Assembly: GCA_963849605.1 (NCBI GenBank)
Contig: CAWKHX010000011.1
Coordinates: 1 to 13,707 of the forward strand
From: DASPHG01 sp963849605
GTDB taxonomy: Bacteria; Actinomycetota; Thermoleophilia; Solirubrobacterales; Thermoleophilaceae
DNA: 13,707 nucleotides
Reading direction: 5' to 3'
Shown: piece after piece, positions 8,438 through 13,707 of the stretch
How positions within the stretch are numbered: the stretch's first letter is position 1
Layout of the letters: each line of letters begins with the position of its first letter
Translations under genes and position numbers: made by a program
The notes under the pieces: generated by a model
Seen by the model: only the letters and a program-made list of their open reading frames with translations
What the model was told of the DNA's origin: nothing
Databases searched by the model: none

Positions 8438-9797
8438 CCGAGCACCTCCTCCTTTGGCGCCTGAGCGAGCTCGCGGAGCTGCTCGAGCGATTCCTCCAGT
8501 CCGATCCGGAGCTCGTCGAGATCCGGAACCTCGTCGCGGTCGGCGATCAGGCCGAAGAACAGCCGGCCGTCGTAGCTGACGACCGCGATCCCGATCGCGT
8601 GCTCCGCCGCGAGCGGCACGAGCGGGTACACCTCGCGCATCCGCGCGCCGAACGCGTACAGCGGGAGCTGCGGGCCGGGAACGTTTGTGATGGTCGTGTT
8701 GAAGAGCCGCGACGCGAACAGCGACCGCGCGGCGAACGAATGGAGGACGGGCGGCGCAAGAGCCGTGATTCGCACGAGCGTCTGCCCGCCCTCCGCTTGG
8801 CCGCCGCCCTTCAGCTCCTCCGTCTCCGCCATCGTCAGGCGTACCGGCGCATCGGGTCCGGCTCGGCCACCGGAAGGTGGACGAAGAGCGATGAGACCTG
8901 GTTGCCGAGCTTTCCGCGGTCGGCGTCCGGTCGCACGTTCACCGGCACCATCGTCCGCAGCCCGCTGCTGGGAAGGTCCTCGCCGCGCGACGCCAGAAGG
9001 CGGCGGAAACCGCCCGCGCAGGCGCGAGCACGACGTCGTTGACCGTCCCGCCGAGCGCGCGCTTGATCGCCTTCACGTCGTCGAGCGCGACCGTCGAGAC
9101 CTCGAACCGGCGCTCCGTCCCGATCGCCTCGTTGATCGCCGTCTGTGGCGCCGGCACGATCTCGTCGCGGACGAAGCAGGTCGACCATCAGCCGGGTCTT
9201 CTTAAGCGTCTCACGCGGGTGCACGGCCGCGTGGAGGGCGGCGCCGACGATGTTCCCCTCGCCGTCCTCGGCGGCCGGCGGCGGCGGCGCGTGCCACTCG
9301 TCCGGTTCGGGCGACGCATCGAGCAAAAGATGAGCGGCGTCGACCGAGCTGATTCCGTCGACCATCGCGTGGTGGGTCTTCGTGACCAGCGCCCAGCGGC
9401 CGTCGGCGAGACCCTCGACCAGGACCACTTCCCAGAGCGGCCGCCGGCGGTCGAGCCGGTGTGACCACACCTTCGCGCAGTACTCGAGCAACTGGTCGAG
9501 CCCCCCCGGGGCGGGGACGGCCGCGCGCCGGACATGACGCGCGATGTCGAAACTCTCGTCGGGCACCCAGGACGGCCAGCGCAGCCCGCCCGTGTGCGGG
9601 GAGGACAGCCTCTGCCGGTATCGCGGCAGCGCATCCAGTCGCTGCTCGAGGTGCGTGCGCAGATCCTCCAGCCGAGGAACCCCGCCGCCGGGCAGCGGGT
9701 CGAAGACCATCGTGGCGCCGACGTGCATGTGAGCGGTCTCATCTGCCTCCTCCAGCTCGAGGAACGTGGCGTCGAGCGCTGTCAGCTGGTCGGCCAG
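8434..9797 (-). CDS. Wax ester synthase/diacylglycerol O-acyltransferase (WS/DGAT), frameshifted
   Basis: About 450 residues once joined. This family transfers fatty acyl groups from acyl-CoA to diacylglycerol or fatty alcohols, making storage triacylglycerol or wax ester. The N-terminus ADQLTALDATFLELEEAD starts at 9797 with CTG in place of the usual ATG/GTG. The catalytic HHxxxDG is clear in THHAMVDGISSVD (H142-H143, D147-G148). The frame then switches near 9175 to give AINEAIGTERRFEVSTVALD and GGTVNDVVLA (the PLN..IG..RR and NDVVLA motifs). It returns near 9030 (GLRTMVPVNVRPD, GNQVSSLFVHLP), and switches again at about 8835 for the C-terminus (NTTITNVPGPQLPLYAFGAR, AIGIAVVSYDGRLFFGLIAD), ending at TGA 8436-8434. 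All motifs are in order, so indels are likely artefacts. It is the first gene of the minus-strand run and is coupled to the UspA gene by ATGA. Confidence 0.9.
8445..8454 (-). promoter_or_regulatory. Strong ribosome-binding site for the UspA gene
   Basis: On the minus strand AAGGAGGAGG precedes ATG 8437 by 7-10 bases. It lies inside the last codons (KEEV) of the acyltransferase gene. It fixes the UspA start and shows that the ATGA overlap is a true coupled junction, even though the sequence just downstream is frameshifted. Confidence 0.75.
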
Positions 9798-9804
9798 TCA
9801 CGCC

Positions 9805-11095
9805 GCCTGATCCCACTCCGCACCCGCACCCCGCGGCACAACGATCCCTCCACCACGACTAAAGTCAGAGTCCGAGGCCCACGACCGCCCCGCTCACGCG
9901 CCCCCACGCCGCCGCGCCATCACCCCCGACCTCATCACCCGCACCACCCCCAACACACCCGCCAACTCCACCAGTCCCCAGCAACCGATCACCCCCCCCC
10001 CTCCCGATCCCGCCCACCACTCCCCCCACGACTCTCCCACCCCCACATCCCCTCCCCCACTCCCTCCCCAACGCCCACGCCCAAGCCCTTCTCCACGCTC
10101 TCTAACCCCCCCTACCCCCCACGAGCGCGACACATCGGCGTTCTCCTCGCACCCCCCGCCCAAGCCCATCGCGCGCGCCGCCTCCCACCCTCTTCCCCCG
10201 GCGACCACCACCCCCCCCAGCTCTCACCCTCCGCCCCCCCCCCACCAAGAACCCCACCACCACATCGCACCCAACCTCGACACCCCCAATACCCCCCCCC
10301 CCCCCTAACCCACCCCACCTTACACCTATCCCCCGCCAACCCCCACATCAGCCCCTCGCCTCCCCGACTCACCCCCCCTCCACCCCCCGTCGCCGGTCCC
10401 CTCCCCCACGTTACCACCGCGCCACTCATCGCGCAGCCCCCCATCCCCCCCCAAAGCCCCCCCTGCACGTCCGGCCGCGTCCTCTCTTCACCCTCCTGAT
10501 CCTACCACAGCGATGATACGATCCGACCAGGATCGAGATCCTCCCAGACTCACGCCCCTCCCGACGACCCCCCCGCCCCAGCACACCCACCGACGGCCTC
10601 ATCGACAACCCCAGCCTCACGCTCCACCCTCCCGCCCAACCCTCCAACCTCCACGCCAACCTACCAGCACCCCATCATCTCCAACCCGCCCTCCCCCACC
10701 GGCGCTCTCTGGCCCGCGGACCACGACCCATTCACCAGGCCGCCTCCCCCTCCCAAGCCTCCACATCCCCCGCCTGCCCCATCGAGCCGCGCTCAACCGA
10801 CCTCGCACCCCACATCACCCCCCTCCCCCGCGCCCCTTGAATCCGTTGCGTAACCGCTAGAATCCAGAACACCTCCGACTCCCCCCCAACCCCCGCCCAT
10901 CCCCCCCACTCCAGCCCCCCACCACAGCCGAACCACCACCGCAACCCCTCCGCCCCCCCCCCTCCCTCGCCGCCCCATTCACGCCCCATCCAGCCCCACC
11001 ACCCCGCCTCTCCCCTCTATCGTCTATAGCAGCGCCCCGGACCCCCCTCGCCCCGCCCCGACGACCTCCGCAGCGAGGGGGGCGCCGGAACGACC
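9805..11095. other. C-rich, G-depleted low-complexity block with no credible gene
   Basis: Roughly 1.3 kb in which the + strand is dominated by C with very few G. For example, 10261-10320 has 39 C and only 2 G, and 10292-10305 is a run of 14 C. Interruptions of ordinary composition occur near 10500-10545, 10836-10870 and 11012-11035. Open frames here translate to Pro/His/Arg (plus) or Gly/Trp/Arg (minus) strings with no domain or coding periodicity, so I call no genes. There is no fixed repeat unit. The minus strand would be G-rich with many G-runs and could form quadruplexes. The block must also contain the promoter of the WS/DGAT gene. A sequencing or assembly artefact is a serious alternative. 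Confidence 0.8.
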
Positions 11096-11144
11096 CTAAC
11101 ACCCATATCATGAGACAAAGCTACGAAGCTGCGGACAATGCTCC

Positions 11145-11253
11145 ATCCGTGCCCAGCCGTAGAACCGTGCGTAGTTGCCCGCAGGGGACGTCCCCGTTGC
11201 GCCAGGAAGCCGGTAGACAGGTTTCGGTTATGAAAGGGCCGGGTAGCACGGAT
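11145..11253 (+). ncRNA. Possible structured RNA element upstream of small zinc protein gene (unassigned)
   Basis: An 8-bp perfect outer pairing, ATCCGTGC (11145-11152) with GCACGGAT (11246-11253), encloses two potential hairpins. The first is CGC (11180-11182), GGGG-ACGT-CCCC (11184-11195) and GCG (11199-11201). The second is CCGG (11210-11213)/CCGG (11239-11242) around TTTC-GGTTAT-GAAA (11222-11235). A second CCGTGC copy at 11165-11170 could compete for GCACGG, as in a switch. The outer stem closes 3 bases before GAAGG (11257-11261), a possible ribosome-binding site for GTG 11265. I compared it by eye with the c-di-GMP, cobalamin, SAM and ydaO classes and could not match it. GC-rich DNA forms chance hairpins, so confidence is low. 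Confidence 0.3.
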
Positions 11254-11264
11254 TCCGAAGGTCC

Positions 11265-11459
11265 GTGAACTCGCTTCTCTCCCGCTCAGCCCCGCTCCCG
11301 CTCATCGGCAGGATGCGACGCGACTTCCTCGCCGACCGGCACGAATGCCCGGCGTGCTCGCGCTCCGTCTGGCCCGATGAGCACCAGGTGCACCTCCGCG
11401 GTGACGTCTACCACGCCGGGTGCGCCCTCTACAGACGCGACAGAAAGGGCAAGGCGTGA
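11265..11459 (+). CDS. Small zinc-ribbon-like protein (CxxC...HxxC)
   Basis: A 64-residue protein with ECPACSRSVWPDEH (Cys28, Cys31) and, after an 18-residue spacer, YHAGC (His50, Cys53). This is a four-ligand zinc site reminiscent of a half LIM or short zinc ribbon. The tail RRDRKGKA is basic, so nucleic-acid or protein contact is possible. GTG 11265 follows GAAGG by 3 bases; ATG 11313 (MRRDFLADRHECPAC) is an equally good start and would give a 48-residue protein. There is no frameshift. It stands alone on the + strand, between the possible structured RNA and the convergent enolase-superfamily gene. No function can be assigned from sequence alone. Confidence 0.62.
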   Translation: MNSLLSRSAPLPLIGRMRRDFLADRHECPACSRSVWPDEHQVHLRGDVYHAGCALYRRDRKGKA

Positions 11460-11554
11460 GTTCTACAGGTTCCTGATCAGAGCGATGGGCTTCGACGATC
11501 GGCCGTCCGCGGCACCCGTGATGGCGCAGCTGACGATCATCTCGACGGAACCCG

Positions 11555-12608
11555 TCAAGCGTTCCAGCGGAACCCGGTCTCGCTAGGCGCCGGCGCGAGC
11601 GGGCTCTCCGGCAGCCCCGCCGGAGCTCGGGTCGTTGTAGCCGACGGGCGCGACGTCGTTCGGCGCGTCGGGGTGGAACAGCGACGCGAGGTACTGGATG
11701 TGCCCGCGGCCCAGCCGAGCTCGAACTGGCCGCCGCCGTAGGCCGCGATCCCTGCGCCGGCGCACCAGTCGTAGGCGTCGAGCAGCGAGCGCAGGCCGCC
11801 GAACCGCGACGGCTTGATGTTGACCATCCTCGGCGGGAACGGCAGCGCCTCGATGTCGGCGATCGAGTGGATCGGCGCGTCCCAGGTGATGCGGTCGCGG
11901 TGCGGCTCGAGCACGGGTCGGTCTCATCGCGTCAGCGCCGGGATCCTCGATCCAGGCCTCCGGGAACGCCTCGGCCACCTGCCGCGTAGAGCTCCGGGTC
12001 GGGCGGCTGGTCCACGACGGTGCCCTTGTACTGGCCCTTGAAGTCGACGGAGTCGATCGCGCCGGTCGCGACCAGCTCGGCGATCAGCTCGTCGGTCCAC
12101 GCGTTCGTCGGGTCGAGCTTGAAGCGCAGGTCGGGATAGCGCTCGAGCCGGCGTGCGACCGGCTCGATCGTCGGCGGCTCGCCGAGCCGCAGCGAGACGA
12201 CGAACGTGACGGGCCGCGGCTCGCGCTCGAGCGCCTCGCGAGCGAGATGCCCGCCTGGCGCAGCGCGAGGTCGAGCGCGGCGCTCTCGAACGCCCAGCGG
12301 CGGTAGAGGCGGACACGCTCGCGCACCGGCTCGGCGGCCGGGAAGAGGTCGAGCGCGCCGACGAGGTCGCAGAACGACGCCGACCGTCCGGTGCCGGCGC
12401 AGCGGCGTGCACCGGGCCGCGCGTCCTGGAGCGCGATGTGGTCGAGCGCGTCGTAGGTGACGTCCTCGCCGATGCCCTCCTCGCCGCCGCCGCGGAGGCG
12501 GATCGCGGTCGTCACGCGCGTGAAGCCGCTCGAACCGGAGCTCGAGCCGCTCGAGCGCGTAGAGTCGATCTCCAGCGGGAGGTCGGCGAGCTTGTCGAAC
12601 GTGCTCAC
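11555..12608 (-). CDS. Enolase-superfamily protein (mandelate racemase/muconate-lactonizing-like), frameshifted
   Basis: About 350 residues once joined. GTG 12608 overlaps the stop of the upstream gene (GTGA) and gives STFDKLADLPLEIDS. A short excursion to another frame (YALERLELRFER) follows, then FTRVTTAIRLRGGGEEGIGE, the N-terminal capping domain. RRWAFESAALDLALRQAG leads into the barrel. The barrel strands carry FKLDPTNAW (Lys, with Asp where KxK has the second Lys), DSVDFKGQYKG (metal Asp), AWIEDP (metal Glu), ITWDAPIHS (metal Asp) and VNIKPSRFGGL (second catalytic Lys). The C-terminus includes GIAAYGGGQFELGWAAG, IQYLASLFHPDAPNDVAP and ends SETGFRWNA at 11555. Frame changes occur near 12565, 12530, 12400, 12240, 11985, 11925, 11705 and 11610. 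The family makes or uses enolate intermediates (racemases, cycloisomerases, dehydratases, o-succinylbenzoate synthase); the reaction here is unknown. Confidence 0.82.
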
Positions 12609-13707
12609 CGGCGCGGCACCTTCGTGCTGCCGCGGCGGTAGCCCCTCTTGGTCGCGACGGCGCGGCCCCTCTTCACCTTCAGGGTCGCGCGGCCCCGGCC
12701 GTTCGTGCGCTTGGCGCGGCGGCCCACCTTGACGCGGCGCCGCGTACCGGGGCCATGACGCCTCCGCTCGGTGCGGTGGCGGTGAAGCGGACGCGCTTGC
12801 CGCGGCGCTTTGCGCGCAGATTGACCTTCGGGCGCGTCTCGGCAAAGGGCAGGGAAGCGCCCTTGTCGCGGACCAGCAGGAGGCCACCGAGCACGCCGAC
12901 GTAGGCGCTGCCGTCCGGCCCGATGCTGACGGGCGCGTAGTTGTTGTTGAAGGCGATGCCCTGCCCGGTGAACCGATCCCAGACGGTCTTGCCGGTGCGG
13001 AAATCGAGGGCGGTCAGGAACCAGGAGTCGTCGCTGTCGCCGGGGTCCTGCGTGTAGACGAGGCCGTTGGCCAGCGAGAGCTTCGGGACGAGCGAGGGCG
13101 AGATCTCGTCCGAATGCCACACCTTCCGGCAGCCCACGCCGTCGGCGTCCACGTCGACGCGCTCGATTCCGGGCTCGGTGCGCGCGCCCTCCATGGTCGC
13201 CGTGGGCCCGGTGTATCCGTAGTTGTTCTCGACCACGATCGAGTGCCCCGCGCCGATGAGCGAGTTGTCGGTTGAACCCGCGCCCTGCTCGAAGACGGGC
13301 TGGCGGCAGATCTCCCGTAGCGTCGCTAACGGCGGTAGACGACCACGTTCATCGGGTCGGCGTTGTCGGTGATCGAGACCCATCCGTCGCCGTGAAGCGT
13401 GGGGGTGGGGCCAGATCCGGCGCCGACCTGGCCCGGCTTCTGCTCGCCGGTGTTCTCGTAGACCTTGCGCGAGCGGACGGCCGGAGTGCCGTCCGCGCCG
13501 GTCTGGAACCGGTAGAGCGCCTTCTCCGGAGACGATGTAGATGCTGTTCTGGTTGCCCACCGCGAACGAGTTCTGGACGACCTCCGCGAGGTCGTGCGTC
13601 TTGACGGTGTCGGTCTTCGGATCGATCACCGCGACCAGCCCGTCGGTGGTCGCGAGCCAGATGCGGCCCGACCAGTCGGGCAGCGCCGGAGATGATCTTC
13701 TGACCCC
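12605..13707 (-). CDS. Beta-propeller (PQQ/BamB-like) protein, 5' end outside window, frameshifted
   Basis: Blade-like repeats are visible from the right edge: LPDWSGRIWLATTDGLVAVI, DPKTDTVKTHDLAEVVQNSF, then YRFQTGADGTPAVRSRKVYE in another frame, SGPTPTLHGDGWVSITDNAD, STDNSLIGAGHSIVVENNYG, LSLANGLVYTQDP, WFLTALDFRTGKTVWDRFTG (the blade signature A-x-D-x-x-T-G-K-x-x-W) and VSIGPDGSAYVGVLGGLLLV. A basic C-terminal beta domain follows, with repeated RAKRRGKRVRF, RVKVGRRAKRTNGRGRATLK and KRGRAVATKRGYRRGS. It ends at TGA 12607-12605, overlapping the next gene's GTG. Such propellers are usually secreted or periplasmic and bind proteins, sugars or a quinone; no PQQ-binding residues can be confirmed. 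Frame changes occur near 13690, 13530, 13320 and 12760. The signal peptide, if any, is outside the window. Confidence 0.72.

Noticed and set aside
10529..10542. Inverted repeat AGGATC-GA-GATCCT
   Set aside because: Short, isolated, and not next to any gene start or end.
10837..10863. Promoter-like TTGAAT and TAGAAT
   Set aside because: The spacer is 15 bases instead of about 17 and there is no gene at a suitable distance; chance is likely, though it marks an island of normal composition.
9534..10990. Long open frames through the C-rich block on both strands
   Set aside because: They translate to Pro/His/Arg or Gly/Trp/Arg strings that follow from base composition; there are no domains and no plausible ribosome-binding sites.
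11460..11554. Extra small gene after the zinc protein
   Set aside because: The open frame is an off-frame continuation without a ribosome-binding site or domain; this 95-bp convergent gap shows nothing else.
1..13707. tRNA, rRNA, CRISPR array, insertion sequence or phage attachment site
   Set aside because: No tRNA-like T-arm with matching acceptor stem, no regularly spaced repeats, no transposase or integrase motifs were found on either strand.

Overview
The window is high-GC bacterial DNA. Arginine-, alanine- and glutamate-rich proteins, GTG, TTG and possibly CTG starts, 4-base stop/start overlaps and a bacterial WS/DGAT acyltransferase point to an actinobacterium. A Thermoleophilia/Solirubrobacterales-like source is my best guess, but this is inference from protein style and not a placement.

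Layout, left to right: (1) The C-terminus of a flavin-containing monooxygenase overlaps a short-chain dehydrogenase (+ strand), which converges on an intact cytochrome P450 (- strand). (2) Across 44 bp from the P450 an intact class I methyltransferase starts (+). It is followed by a MarR regulator with a perfect palindromic operator touching its start codon, translationally coupled to an MFS efflux pump (+). (3) Converging on the pump is a four-gene minus-strand run, in transcription order WS/DGAT, universal stress protein, secreted GH31 glycosidase and MsrA. It joins neutral-lipid storage, stress response, glycan hydrolysis and methionine repair. (4) From about 9805 to 11095 lies a 1.3-kb block extremely rich in C and depleted in G on the + strand, with no credible gene. 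(5) Next comes a non-C-rich stretch (11100-11264) whose inverted repeats could form a structured RNA, directly before a tiny CxxC...HxxC zinc-binding protein (+). (6) The right end holds a minus-strand pair: a beta-propeller protein entering from the right edge, overlapping an enolase-superfamily (mandelate racemase/muconate-lactonizing-like) gene.

A strong caveat: the P450, methyltransferase, MarR and MsrA genes are intact, but almost every other gene changes reading frame one to about eight times, often at homopolymers, while conserved motifs continue in the new frame. This looks like uncorrected indels in the sequence, not real pseudogenes. I therefore annotate such genes as single loci spanning the frames. 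The best candidates for something new are the C-rich block, the possible structured RNA with its small zinc protein, and the MarR operator arrangement. None is proven to be a new system.
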